Of a stretch of DNA of 64,000 nt, positions 23,181 through 34,626 are shown piece after piece. Made by a program: the position numbers and the translations under genes. The stretch covers positions 8,950,323 to 9,014,322 of the forward strand of contig JAJEKV010000060.1 of assembly GCA_021234155.1 (NCBI GenBank), written 5' to 3'. Position 1 is the first letter of the stretch. Every line of letters starts with the position of its first letter. The notes under the pieces were generated by a model. It had not been told where the DNA came from. It saw only the letters and a list, made by a program, of their open reading frames with translations, and made no database searches. This DNA is from Isoetes taiwanensis. Taxonomy: Eukaryota > Streptophyta > Lycopodiopsida > Isoetales > Isoetaceae.

Positions 23181-23732
23181 ACTAAAAGGGCGTTTGATGA
23201 GATAGAAGGGATAGAGGTGGCGGGAATCGGGTGAAAACCCAAGATGTTTTACAAAGTCGCGATGACCTAGAGCGGTCATATCATATTCAGAGGTTCATTT
23301 GTTGAAGACTCTTAAGCACAAAAACATTATCAAGTTCTACAACTCATTGGTGGATGCCAAGAATGGGAATGCTAATTTCATCACGTAAATATTTACATCG
23401 GGAACATTGAGGCGAAGTGACCTGACCTTTTTGTTTGCACCTATGCTTGAAAGTTCTTTTCGTTTATGGTCTTATGCTTCATTGTTCTCGCCAGACTTGC
23501 ATGAGGGTTCTTAGAATTCACCGGTTTGCCATGTTTAGGTACCACAAGCAAAGACAAACATGTTTATATGAAACCATAAAAACTGGTCAAGGCAAATTTT
23601 GTGGGGCTTGCTTTATCTCATACGACCATGATCCGCCTATAATTCATCTCGATTTAGGGGAGGTAAAGATTGGGGATATTGGATTAGCAGCTATTCTTTG
23701 TCAAACTCATGCAAACAAGACAATGTTATTGG
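23181..23732 (+). pseudogene. WNK kinase fragment, copy 2
   Basis: Equivalent of 16,058-16,607, with the same deleted catalytic-loop segment between IIHLDL and GEVKIGDIG. In one frame the second block stays open across CGACFISYDHDPPIIHLDL and [20 protein letters not shown], so the loss of the HRDLK-CDN stretch is not an artefact of a single copy. Confidence 0.8.
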
Positions 23733-23872
23733 TAAGCAACTTATTGTTGTAATCTGAATGAGTCTCCAAATTTTTTTGCGATCGATCCCCCTCAAATCCA
23801 GGACCATCCTCCTGTGCGGGCACTCCTCGTGTTCATGGCCTTGCACAGGCCTTTAAATAACACATTATATGT

Positions 23873-24294
23873 ATAAATGTCTACCAACATTATTCATCTC
23901 AACAAACATTCTTCTTGCAGAATTAATTTGTCCCTGAACTCCAAAGGCCTTTAATCAAAATGGTATAGATTATGACATTTGGTGAACAAAACCTTTCCTT
24001 TTTTCGAAGAGTTTAACTGCCATGTCCACAAATTTTATTTTGCAATATCCATCAATGGCCTGCTATATATGTTAATGCTAGGAGTAAACCCAGTCTTCTA
24101 ATAGTTTATCCAAGAGATCGTGTGCATCATCTACCTTATTTGCCTTGCAGAGACCATCAATCAACGTATTAAATGTAATAATATTTGGTTCACATCCTGA
24201 TCTCCGTATCTTTTTCGAAAGCTTACATGCATCAGATGCTTTGTCTGCTTTACAAAGTCCACAGATGAGACTACTATAAGTAACAATAGTTCGG
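23873..24294 (-). pseudogene. P-class PPR fragment, copy 2
   Basis: Equivalent of 16,745-17,168, nearly identical in sequence. The same motifs TIVTYSSLICGLCKADKASD and PNIITFNTLIDGLCKA are readable. Confidence 0.75.
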
Positions 24295-24917
24295 TGGCAA
24301 AAATGTCACAAAAAATATGCAGATGCAGATTTTAAGTACCACTTGATCCATAGAATAGGGCATACGCCCGAAACAAGAGTTGCTCTCTCGAGGACCTCCA
24401 GATTATGATTTTTTCAAACATGATTATGTTAACATAGAACTTAGTACAAGTTTAAATAAGTTCTAAGTTTGAGGTGCCATCCCTAATACTGCAAAGTAAA
24501 CCATGTAGAGTTACTGCAAAGTAAACCATGTAGAGTTAAATCAAGTCGAAACGGTTATAAGACAACACTCATGATCTAACGAGCTACAACGAAAGTTCTA
24601 ATACAAAATGAAATAAACGGTCCAAATGTGCACAGATTATCATCTTATTTCGGCTTTAGTTGAACGTCATTGCAACCTAGAACTTATTTTCTACATGGTT
24701 TACCCATTATGTTTCTCGCATTATATTTCTCCCATTGCACACCCATTATGTTTCTCTACTCACATGACACTTTCACAAAAAGACATAACAAAATTTATTT
24801 TCTCATTTCCTGACAAATAATTACTAAAGCCTGGCAGCGTTGGTCTCATTGTCCTCATATAATCAACCTGGAGCCACTTTTAATACAATTTCAATATTTT
24901 TATGCCCGATTTAAAAA

Positions 24918-24945
24918 GCCCGAACGCCGGGAGCACTTTTTCTAG
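24918..24945 (+). mobile_element. Helitron 3' terminus, copy 2
   Basis: CTAG at 24,942-24,945, followed by T. The hairpin reads GCCCGAACGCCGGGAGC, altered from copy 3 only at the CAG and CTG steps. Confidence 0.7.
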
Positions 24946-25644
24946 TATTATAGATATTGGATAACTAAGCAACAACGGAAATTTAACTTAGAAATGGTGA
25001 AAATGCCAAAGAAGCATCATTTTTCATGCTATGGAGTGTATTAAGGAGGATATACAGGCATACAATTTGTGGTATAGACGAATTTAAAATCATAAGGAAA
25101 ACAATCCGAGCACAACCCTAACCCTAATATCTCCAACGTTTTTTTCTAAATGCGGCGATGGACTTGGAGCAGCCGGGAGCTCTTCCTGCTCTTGCCCAAA
25201 TGCTCTGGCATCTTTGAAGTAGTCCATAAGGTGTTTGCTAAGTCTTTCCAGTGCCTGCAAGGCTGTTATTTGTTTTAAGATGCTGGCCTTCTGCGTTTTT
25301 TTTTTATGTTCTATTGAATTTGCTTACCTTTGGCAGGTTTGTTCTTGCGGTGCGCCATTTTACAGATCTATTTTGCACAGTATAATGCATTTTTTCCGTC
25401 TTTCTAGAATGGTGGCTCATGCCAGCGAAAACGGCAAGGATAGTCTTGCTTTGATTGTTCTTATGCAATTATCCTTTTTTTTTAATTACTTTCTGTAGTA
25501 TTGTAGTGTGGTTTTGAATTGCAGATGCTGAAGAATGAAGCTTGGCTACCTTGGTAATCCTAGAACGATATTCATCTTACATGTCCAGAAAAACTGTTGT
25601 ATGGTAGTATTTCTTGCATTTTCAGAATGTGTCATGCTCAAGCT

Positions 25645-26180
25645 TAGGTTCTTCTCGTGAAGTAAAAGACAATAAGATCAAGCTCCACCAGGTAAAGCCA
25701 GAATTTGTAGATGATTTGCATGATTTGGTGCACAAGATTGTAAAATTCAGTTGTTATTGTAACATTGAAAATACACAGTAGGTTTTGTCCACAACATTTC
25801 CTAATGATACCACCAAATGTTTGAGGTTCTCTAAGAAGAGAGGAGTACTTTGTGATGTCTTTCTCTACTTCCCAAAATATACCTTGCTTTATAGGTTCTG
25901 CGATTACAAGTTCGAAAAATTTCCACCTCACTTAACCAGTTAGGGATATCCCACAAATTGTCTACCCTTGCATACTGCTGACCATCTCAAAATGACCTTA
26001 TCCCATGCTAAACCACACTTATAATCAGGTGTGTATTTAGTGGCAACTGGTGGAAGATCAATAGTATTGCCAAAGGAATAATTCAACAAAAGAACGACAA
26101 TGGCTTTGTGACTTCAAAAAATACATGTGGCTCCTGAGTTTCCAATTTCCGATCATCAATATATGGAGCTCTGAAATTTG
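25645..26180 (-). pseudogene. PNGase A-like amidase fragment, copy 2
   Basis: Same fragment as copy 3 (32,758-33,295), with several breaks. AEPIKQGIFWEVEKDITKYS is readable. Confidence 0.7.
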
Positions 26181-26548
26181 GTCTCTAATACCCTATCTGG
26201 TTTTCAGCAAGACTAGCAATTGGCAATGATGCAAAGCTTGGATCCTCGTTGTTGTTCCTTTGGATCACTACATGGCAGTTCCTTACTCCTTATCTGTTTC
26301 TCTTTGAATTTTATAGAATGCTAAATATTAGACACCACCACTTTTTTTCAGTTTTGGAGGTATCAAACACCCTTTTATTCTTCTTTATCTTATGTGTGAT
26401 TCTAACCTATACTTTTTCAGGGTTATTGTTGCAGTTATAAAGGATCTAATCAGAATGACCTCACATATATTGAAGAGATTAGGAATTGGGCGCAAAACTT
26501 GGGCGCTAAACTGGTCGCTAAACCGGTTACTAGGGTCTCCGTACGAAA

Positions 26549-27249
26549 ATGGGTGCGAGGAGGAAGGCCACTTCCTCCTCCCAAGAGGAAGCAGACGATC
26601 CGGTGCTGCTGCTGTTACTGGAATTGAAAGAAGAAGTGCAGAGACTTCGGTCTGCTGTGAATGATCTGAGCACACAGAACAAAGAGCTGCAATCCCAGAA
26701 TCGTGAGTTAAAGACCATGCTACTAAAACCGCCTGTGGAACAAGACTCCAAATTACAGGATAAAATTGAAGAACTGCAGATCAATTTATTGACCACGGTG
26801 GCTGAAACCACCAAGGAACAGATGAAATTGCATCACGATAGAGTCTCTTCTGAAAAATCCGAACTAGAGGTCAGAGCCCGGAATCTAAAGATCTCAGGCT
26901 TGGAGGAAACTGAAGAAGAGGTCACATCTGATGCCATTGAGCATTTCTTCAAGGAAACCATGCATCTACATGAACCTCAGTTTGTGTATTGCAGACGAAT
27001 TGGTAAGGGCTTCAATAGACCAATTTTGGTGAAATTCGGAGACGAGAAGAAGCTAAACACGTAGAGTCTTTTAAAAATCGTAGCACACTAAAAGGTCAAA
27101 AAATCTGGTTAGACCATGATTTAACTCCTGCACAGCAAGAAGTCAGAAAACGAGAATGGAACAAGGTAAAAGAAGCAAGAGCAACTGGAGTAGTAGCATA
27201 TCTGGACAGCACAGGGAAAGCAATCATCACTAAACGGAGAAGAGAATAG
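26549..27249 (+). pseudogene. LINE-A ORF1, copy 2 (frame broken)
   Basis: Opens like copy 1 but carries two clusters of changes. At 26,787-26,800 the GGCTGACCTGG of copies 1 and 3 reads ATTGACCACGG. At 27,037-27,075 CAGGACAGAAG reads CGGAGACGAGAAG, CACAGAG reads CACGTAGAG, and GTGCTGCAAAA reads GTCTTTTAAAAA, shifting the frame to a stop after about 171 codons. The 3' remainder is open again and reaches the same TAG. All changes sit on CAG or CTG, which suggests error rather than mutation. Confidence 0.8.
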
Positions 27250-27479
27250 CAGTTTCGGACCTTGAAGTTATTAGCATGGAATGTCCGTGGTTTATCTAAA
27301 CAAAAAATGGAGGCATCTGTACAAACATGGAAAGATATGGATTTGGTATTAATAACCGAGACATGGGAACATCAGGCACGGTCTCTAATAGGTTTGCAAG
27401 GCTTTCATAACATAGGCAGTGTATTGAACGAGAAGGATCCAGGAGCGGGAAGAGGATCTGGCCGGTATGGTATGTATGC
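27250..27479 (+). pseudogene. LINE-A ORF2 endonuclease start, copy 2
   Basis: Same layout as copy 1: in-frame with ORF1 after TAG, LLAWNVRGLSK then LITETWE, ending in the LTR insertion. Confidence 0.75.
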
Positions 27480-28117
27480 TGTTGACCCGATTTTTGGCAA
27501 AATCGGGCTCAACATAGAACACTATCAAGGTCTAAAGGGGTGGTGAAGATCAAGGGTCCAGATTCATTTGTGCTTGTTGTTAGAATCCAAGGGCCCATAT
27601 TAAGTTGTGTTAGTTGTTAAACAAAAAGACAAATTTGGTTATGGAGAAGAAGAAGACAAAAAACAAAGGATTGATGAGGTGTAAAAAAGGAGTGCCAAGA
27701 TCATGCCAAGTGGATGGCCAAGATTTATCAAAAAAAATTATAAATATCTTGAGGGGACTTGTTCTCCTCCTCTTTGGCTCTAGAATCTCACATGGAGCAA
27801 GGGTAGTGGCAGCCACAGGAAGATGGTGTCGAGAGACCTCTTCCCCATGCAAGATATCTTGAAGCATTGTTTTATATTATTTTCTTGAATAAAGTGGTGC
27901 ACCCTCTTTTTTATCTTCCACATCTTTTCCATTTTTCCATATTTCTACATTTTCTTCCACATTTCCTTTATCAATTTTCATTACCAAATTTACGTTCTTT
28001 TTTTTCCTTCAAAAAATTTTTCTTGGTTCTTTTGCCTTGCAAAGAAGACAGACTATTTGATCCCATGTTTGCCTTTGAAGGCCGAATGCATCTTGGGTAT
28101 GGGGAAATCCGGCATCA
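27480..28117 (+). mobile_element. Left LTR, copy 2
   Basis: 638 bp from TGTTGACCCG to GGCATCA, followed by about 650 bp of element interior to 28,771. It differs from the other LTRs at CAG/CTG positions, for example near 27,810 and 28,090. Confidence 0.85.
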
Positions 28118-29589
28118 TTATGGAGGTTCTACCGAGATCTTAATTTTCCCCGGATCAAGTTTTGGTGTTCTTTGTAATTTTCTCCATCATTCATTCTTGC
28201 CATATCTTAAATTTTCTGCGCTCTTTTTCTCGCCATCTTTTTCATGCCCAACTTAGTTCTTTCCCCTCGCACCATTCCTAGTGCTTCTTTGTAAAAAATG
28301 ACGATTATGCCAAAAGAGACAAGCTTGAAGGTCTTTTCTACACAAGGCTGCTGATTCTAAAAGTGTTGGTTTTGTTCTGATACCGGGGCATCTCGAGAGA
28401 AAAGAATGACAAATCAAGAAGGATTGATGCTGCTTATGATTATTTCGAGAGCCGATAAAGCGCCGACCCTCAATCTTTGTAAAATCATGCCTTGTGCCCC
28501 CTCTTGCCACCCCATTTATCTTTATACTTTGCCTTGTTTCTCTGTTGATTCTCTGTTGATTCTCTGCAAAGGAAAACCATAGCCAAGCATGCAAAGGCCA
28601 AGAAGAAAAAGATCCTCTGCTCTTGCTTCAAGTTCTCCAAGCTCCAAATAAAAACCATTTCCTCTTACTCGTTGCCTCGATCTCTACTCAGGTGCTCAGT
28701 GGGCGACAAAGGATGAGCTAACAAAGACATTCGGCTATTTGTTTGCCCTAAGCTTGCTGCCGAACACCTGCTAACTGGGTTGCACTTAGAGAAACCCACG
28801 TGATATCTTCACGACCTTTGCCGCAGCCGGCAGAGAAAGCATGGGAATCTTATAATGCAATCCCAATAATGCAATCCCAAAGAATGCAATCACCAGCAAT
28901 GCAATCACCGAAGGATGCTTGATCTTTGTTGAGCAATATTGAAGATGCAATAAGCTATTCTATTTGCTCCATAATTGATTTACCCTTTCTTTTGTGTCAC
29001 CCGATTGCCCAAAGCTTATCCCGCAACCATGTCAATGTAGTGTAATCATTAATTGAACATTTTGGACAAAATGAATTATTTATAACATTTTTTTATGTTA
29101 TGGCAACATGTATTTTAAGCCCGTTTCCATTGAAACTAACATAAAGCTTGCTTTGCATTTTCGGGATCTATATCGAGTTTAAATCTAAAGGGCCATGGTC
29201 TTCTATATTAACTAAGATGTGCTATGCTTTACTTGAAGCGGGTTATCGTGTAGTAGAGCACCCATGATTCATTACATTTGCCATTAGTAGAAGGTGGCTA
29301 GGTGTTGGACCCAGGGTTTCTTTCTCACATGCCCTTGCAAATCATGCGAGAATACACTTACCTCCAAACAAAGATGGCACAATTGAAGGACCGTAGAAAT
29401 GTATAGTGTGCTCCACGAGACTAGAACTCCAAGTGTGGTCTATTGATTATGTAAAATTGTATGTGTGCAACGTAATCAAGCAAGGATGCACATAGACTAT
29501 TCAATTCTCGAACTACAATAATGCACCATATGCAAAATATGGATGCTTGCTCTGATCTTGTTCAAGTACTCCCACTTTAGAGGTAAATA

Positions 29590-29688
29590 TTGTTTATGCA
29601 AAGAGGATATACAACTACTTAAGAATCGTATGCAACTTTCTCTCTCAAGAGTCCATATTAGGAGCAATGTGACCTCTGAATTGCAAAG
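29590..29688 (-). pseudogene. RLK kinase activation-loop fragment, copy 3
   Basis: Equivalent of 15,345-15,440, with small indels. Confidence 0.5.
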
Positions 29689-30303
29689 GAAGATGGTGAA
29701 GTGAGCATTCAAACCGAATCTTTAAAATGTGTTCCTTCATGTTTTTCTTGCTTTGAACTTGGTTTTTATAACAATTCATGTCTGTAGTCTTAGAACACAA
29801 GCGGGTCCCAGCTCAACTTCTATCCCATATGCATTTAGGATCTTGTTTCAAACAAATAGGATATTTCTTTCTGCTAGAAACGCAATTATATGTGCTTCAA
29901 ATCCATAACTACTTACTTTCTCATCAGCCTACTTGGAATTTGCCATGTTGATCGGTTTGGCATGCTATTGTCCTAAACACCATGAATGGTATGCCTATAA
30001 TAAGACCACATGACAAAAGCGAGGGTTCCATATGGATATATAGAATATGATGTTCATATGGAGCATGCATCGAGCATACATATGTGCTTTCGTGTCATTT
30101 TCCTTAAAACAATTAGAACCTCTGGATATAATGTCTTTTAGTACATTTTAGCAAATCGGGCTATTTTTCTACTCGGGTGAAAGCATGAGCATGGTCTTCA
30201 TTTATCCTTTTCTTTTTTCTTTCATACTTTTTTCAATCTCTGGGTGCTACAAAGTCATTCTGAGACTATATTCCTTATATTTGCATCCATGATTCTGTTC
30301 TGC

Positions 30304-30855
30304 GACTAAAAGGGCGTTTGATGAGATAGAAGGGATAGAGGTGGCGTGGAATCGGTGAAAACCCAAGATGTTTTACAAAGTCGCGATGACCTAGAGCGGT
30401 CATATCATATTGAGAGGTTCATTTGTTGAAGACTCTTAAGCACAAAAACATTATCAAGTTCTACAACTCATTGGTGGATGCCAAGAATGGGAATGCTAAT
30501 TTCATCACGCGAAATATTTACATCGGGAACATTGAGGCAAAGTAGTGACCCCTTTTGTTTGCACCTATGCTTGAAAGTTCTTTACGTTTATGGTCTTATG
30601 CTTCATTGTTCTCAGCGTACTTGCATGAGGGTTCTTAGAATTCAGGGTTTGCCATGTTTAGGTACCACAAGCGGCACAAACATGTTTATATGAAACCATA
30701 AAAAGCTGGTCAAGGCAAATTTTGTGGGGCTTGCTTTATCATACACCAGCCATGATCGCCTATAATTCATCTCGATTTAGGGGAGGTAAAGATTGGGGAT
30801 ATTGGATTAGCGACTATTCTTTGTCAAACTCATGCAAAAAGCACAATGTTATTGG
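30304..30855 (+). pseudogene. WNK kinase fragment, copy 3
   Basis: Equivalent of 16,058-16,607. [13 protein letters not shown] and [19 protein letters not shown] are readable; the catalytic-loop segment is missing as in the other two copies. Confidence 0.8.
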
Positions 30856-30992
30856 TAAGCAACTTATTGTTGTAATCCCGAATGAGTCTCGCAAATTTTT
30901 TGCGAGCGATCCCCAAATCCAGACCATCCTGCAATGCGGGCACTCCACGTGTTCATGGCCTTGCACAGGCCTTTAAATAACACATTATATGT

Positions 30993-31409
30993 ATAAATGT
31001 CTACCAACATTATTCATCTCAACAAACATTCTTCTTGCGAGAATTAATTTGTCACGAACTCCAAAGGCCTTTAATCAAAATGGTATAGATTATGACATTT
31101 GGTGAACAAAACCTTTCCTTTTTTGAAGAGTTTAACGCCATGTCCACAAATTTTATTTTGCAATATCCATCAATGGCCTGCTATATATGTTAATGCTAGG
31201 AGTAAACCCGGTCTTCTAATAGTTTATCCAAGAGATCGTGTGCATCATCTACCTTATTTGCCTTGCAGAGACCATCAATCAACGTATTAAATGTAATAAT
31301 ATTTGGTTCACATCCTTATCTCAGATATCTTTTTAAAGCTTACATGCATCGGATGCTTTTATGCGCTTTACAAAGTCCACAGATGAGACTACTATAAGTA
31401 ACAATAGTT
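30993..31409 (-). pseudogene. P-class PPR fragment, copy 3
   Basis: Equivalent of 16,745-17,168, with extra changes near 31,315-31,370 at CTG/CAG positions. Confidence 0.75.
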
Positions 31410-32031
31410 CGGTGGCAAAATGTCACAAAAAATATCAGGATCAGATTTTAAGTACCACTTGATCCATAGAATAGGGCATCGTCCGAACAAGAGTTGCTCT
31501 CTCCGGGACCTCCAGTTATGATTTTTTCAAACATGATTATGTTAACATAGAACTTAGTACAAGTTTAAATAAGTTCTAAGTTTGAGGTGCCATCCCTAAT
31601 ATTTTGCAAAGTAAACCATGTAGAGTTCTTTGCAAAGTAAACCATGTAGAGTTAAATCAAGTCGAAACGGTTATAAGACAACACTCATGATCTAACGAGC
31701 TACAACGAAAGTTCTAATACAAAATGAAATAAACGGTCCAAATGTGCACAGACTATCATCTTATTTCGGCTTTAGTTGAACGTCATTGCAACCTAGAACT
31801 TATTTTCTACATGGTTTACCCATTATGTTTCTCGCATTATATTTCTCCCATTGCACACCCATTATGTTTCTCTACTCACATGACACTTTCACAAAAAGAC
31901 ATAACAAAATTTATTTTCTCATTTCCTGACAAATAATTACTAAAGCCTGGCAGCGTTGGTCTCATTGTCCTCATATAATCAACCTGGAGCCACTTTTAAT
32001 ACAATTTCAATATTTTTATGCCCGACGAAAA

Positions 32032-32059
32032 GCCCAGCAACGCTGGGCACTTTTTCTAG
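32032..32059 (+). mobile_element. Helitron 3' terminus, copy 3 (intact hairpin)
   Basis: GCCCAGC-AAC-GCTGGGC (7-bp stem, 32,032-32,048), then ACTTTTT, then CTAG (32,056-32,059) and T. This is the best-preserved version of the right end of the putative gene-capturing Helitron, and nearly the same hairpin is used by the two ends at 60 kb. Confidence 0.8.
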
Positions 32060-32757
32060 TATTATAGATATTGGATAACTAAGCAACAACGGAAATTTAA
32101 CTTAGAAATGGTGAAAATGCCAAAGAAGCATCATTTTTCATGCTATGGAGTGTATTAAGGAGGATATACAGGCATACAATTTGTGGTATAGACGAATTTA
32201 AAATCATAAGGAAAACAATCCGAGCACAACCCTAACCCTAATATCTCCAACGTTTTTTTCTAAATGCGGCGATGGACTTGGAGCAGCCGGGAGCTCTTCC
32301 TGCTCTTGCCCAAATGCTCTGGCATCTTTGAAGTAGTCCATAAGGTGTTTGCTAAGTCTTTCCAGTGCCTGCAAGGCTGTTATTTGTTTTAAGATGCTGG
32401 CCTTCTGCGTTTTTTTTTTATGTTCTATTGAATTTGCTTACCTTTGGCAGGTTTGTTCTTGCGGTGCGCCATTTTACAGATCTATTTTGCACAGTATAAT
32501 GCATTTTTTCCGTCTTTCTAGAATGGTGGCTCATGCCAGCGAAAACGGCAAGGATAGTCTTGCTTTGATTGTTCTTATGCAATTATCCTTTTTTTTTAAT
32601 TACTTTCTGTAGTATTGTAGTGTGGTTTTGAATTGCAGATGCTGAAGAATGAAGCTTGGCTACCTTGGTAATCCTAGAACGATATTCATCTTACATGTCC
32701 AGAAAAACTGTTGTATGGTAGTATTTCTTGCATTTTCAGAATGTGTCATGCTCAAGC

Positions 32758-33295
32758 TTAGGTTCTTCTCGTGAAGTAAAAGACAATAAGATCAAGCTCC
32801 ACCAGGTAAAGCCAGAATTTGTAGATGATTTGCATGATTTGGTGCACAAGATTGTAAAATTCAGTTGTTATTGTAACATTGAAAATACCTGTGTAGGTTT
32901 TGTCCACAACATTTCCTAATGATACCACCAGCGTTTGAGGTTCTCTAAGAAGAGAGGAGTACTTTGTGATGTCTTTCTCTACTTCCCAAAATATACCTTG
33001 CTTTATAGGTTCTGCAGTGCAAGTTCGAAAAATTTCCACCTCACTTAACCAGATTGCAGATATCCGGTCAAATTGTCTACCCTTGCATACTGCTGACCAT
33101 CTCAAAATGACCTTATCCCATGCTAAACCACACTTATAATCAGGTGTGTATTTAGTGGCAACTGGTGGAAGATCAATAGTATTGCCAAAGGAATAATTCA
33201 ACAAAAGAACGACAATGGCTTTGTGACTTCAAAAAATACATGTGGCTCCTGAGTTTCCAATTTCCGATCATCAATATATGGAGCTCTGAAATTTG
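32758..33295 (-). pseudogene. PNGase A-like amidase fragment, copy 3 (longest open frame)
   Basis: A 148-codon minus-strand frame starts at 33,204. It contains PPVATKYTPDYKCGLAWDK, then VCKGRQFDRISAIWLSEVEI, then CTAEPIKQGIFWEVEKDI, then TYTGIFNVTITTEFY. This order and the CKGRQFDRI...W..GVEI.R.CTAEP...GI.W.VEKD pattern match plant peptide-N4-(N-acetyl-beta-glucosaminyl)asparagine amidase A, which removes N-glycans from glycoproteins. Upstream in another frame QEPHVFFEVTKPL fits the family's EYFEVTRPI segment, followed by a short deletion and a stop. Only about one quarter of the roughly 600-residue protein is present and no signal peptide is seen. It sits between the Helitron end and the LINE insertion. 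Confidence 0.8.
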
Positions 33296-33663
33296 GTCTC
33301 TAATACCCTATCTGGTTTTCAGCAAGACTAGCAATTGGCAATGATGCAAAGCTTGGATCCTCGTTGTTGTTCCTTTGGATCACTACATGGCAGTTCCTTA
33401 CTCCTTATCTGTTTCTCTTTGAATTTTATAGAATGCTAAATATTAGACACCACCACTTTTTTTCAGTTTTGGAGGTATCAAACACCCTTTTATTCTTCTT
33501 TATCTTATGTGTGATTCTAACCTATACTTTTTCAGGGTTATTGTTGCAGTTATAAAGGATCTAATCAGAATGACCTCACATATATTGAAGAGATTAGGAA
33601 TTGGGCGCAAAACTTGGGCGCTAAACTGGTCGCTAAACCGGTTACTAGGGTCTCTGTACGAAA

Positions 33664-34359
33664 ATGGGTGCGAGGAGGAAGGCCACTTCCTCCTCCCAAG
33701 AGGAAGCAGACGATCCGGTGCTGCTGCTGTTACTGGAATTGAAAGAAGAAGTGCAGAGACTTCGGTCTGCTGTGAACGATCTGAGCACACAGAACAAAGA
33801 GCTGCAATCCCAGAATCGTGAGTTAAAGACCATGCTACTAAAACCGCCTGTAAAACAAAACTCTAAATTACAGGATAAAATTGAAGAACTGCAGACCAAT
33901 TTGGCTGACCTGGTGGCTGAAGGCACCAAGGAACATATGAAATTGCATCACGATAGAGTCTCTTCTGAAAAATCCGAACTAGAGGTCAGAGCCCGGAATC
34001 TAAAGATCTCAGGCTTGGAGGAAACTGAAGAAGAGGTCACATCTGATGTCATTGAGCATTTCTTCAAGGAAACCATGCATCTACATGAACCTCAGTTTGT
34101 GTACTGCAGACGAATTCGTAAGGGCTTCAATAGACCAATTTTGGTGAAATTCAGGACAGAAGAAGCTAAACACAGAGTGATGCAAAATCGTAGCACATTA
34201 AAAGGTCAAAAAATCTGGTTAGACCATGATTTAACTCCTGCACAGCAAGAAGTCAGAAAACGAGAATGGAACAAGGTAAAAGAAGCAAGAGCAACTGGAG
34301 TAGTAGCATATCTGGACAGCACAGGGAAAGCAATCATCACTAAACGGAGAAGAGAATAG
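33664..34359 (+). CDS. LINE-A ORF1, copy 3
   Basis: 231 codons, open, with about a dozen residue differences from copy 1 spread along it (for example KQNSK for EQDSK, GTKEHM for TTKEQM). These differences look like ordinary substitutions, unlike the CAG/CTG clusters. Domain layout as for copy 1: N-terminal basic stretch, coiled coil, RRM-like region, C-terminal domain, ending KRRRE and TAG at 34,357-34,359. Confidence 0.85.
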   Translation: MGARRKATSSSQEEADDPVLLLLLELKEEVQRLRSAVNDLSTQNKELQSQNRELKTMLLKPPVKQNSKLQDKIEELQTNLADLVAEGTKEHMKLHHDRVSSEKSELEVRARNLKISGLEETEEEVTSDVIEHFFKETMHLHEPQFVYCRRIRKGFNRPILVKFRTEEAKHRVMQNRSTLKGQKIWLDHDLTPAQQEVRKREWNKVKEARATGVVAYLDSTGKAIITKRRRE

Positions 34360-34590
34360 CAGTTTCGGACCTTGAAGTTATTAGCATGGAATGTCCGTGG
34401 TTTATCTAAAGAAAAAAAGGAGGCATCTGTACAAACATGGAAAGATATGGATTTGGTATTAATAACCGAGACATGGGAACATCAGGCACGGTCTCTCCCA
34501 GATTTGCAAGGCTTTCATAACATAGGCAGTGTATGGAACGAGAAGGATCCAGGAGCGGGAAGAGGATACGGCGGTATGGCTGTGTATGCC
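34360..34590 (+). pseudogene. LINE-A ORF2 endonuclease start, copy 3
   Basis: Continues in the ORF1 frame after TAG CAG TTT. It shows LLAWNVRGL and LVLITETWE and ends with GGMAVYA at the LTR insertion point. The downstream part resumes at 37,600 with ARSEIAHKVSI, so the insertion split one domain. Confidence 0.85.
34586..34590 (+). repeat. 5-bp target site duplication, left
   Basis: ATGCC before the left LTR, matched by ATGCC at 37,595-37,599 after the right LTR. Five base pairs is the usual size for LTR retrotransposon integration. Confidence 0.85.
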
Positions 34591-34626
34591 TGTTGACCCG
34601 ATTTTTGGCAAAATCGGGCTCAACAT
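34591..34626 (+). repeat. Inverted repeat at the LTR start
   Basis: TGTTGACCCGATTTT pairs with AAAATCGGGCTCAACA across a TGGC loop, leaving one unpaired base. The hairpin is present in all LTR copies (20,353, 27,480, 34,591, 36,961). Confidence 0.75.

Larger units (their letters stand above)
26469..27479 (+). mobile_element. LINE-A 5' part, copy 2
   Basis: As in copy 1: leader with 13-bp repeats, ORF1 and ORF2 start, cut by the left LTR at 27,480. The 5-bp target site before the LTR is altered here (ATGCT in place of ATGCC). Confidence 0.85.
21650..28771 (+). repeat. 7.1-kb tandem unit, copy 2
   Basis: Second head-to-tail copy, same length as copy 1 (7,122 bp). The junction with copy 1 reads GCCGAACCTGC then TAACCTGG, joining the LTR-element interior to the left flank with 3 bp (TGC) of microhomology. 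LINE ORF1 is broken in this copy at two CAG/CTG-rich places. Confidence 0.95.
33584..34590 (+). mobile_element. LINE-A 5' part, copy 3 (joined to its 3' half)
   Basis: This copy is the one directly continued by the 3' half at 37,595, with the LTR element between them. A possible 22-bp target duplication precedes it (33,562-33,583) and matches 19 of 22 bases at 40,934-40,955, behind the tail. Confidence 0.85.
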
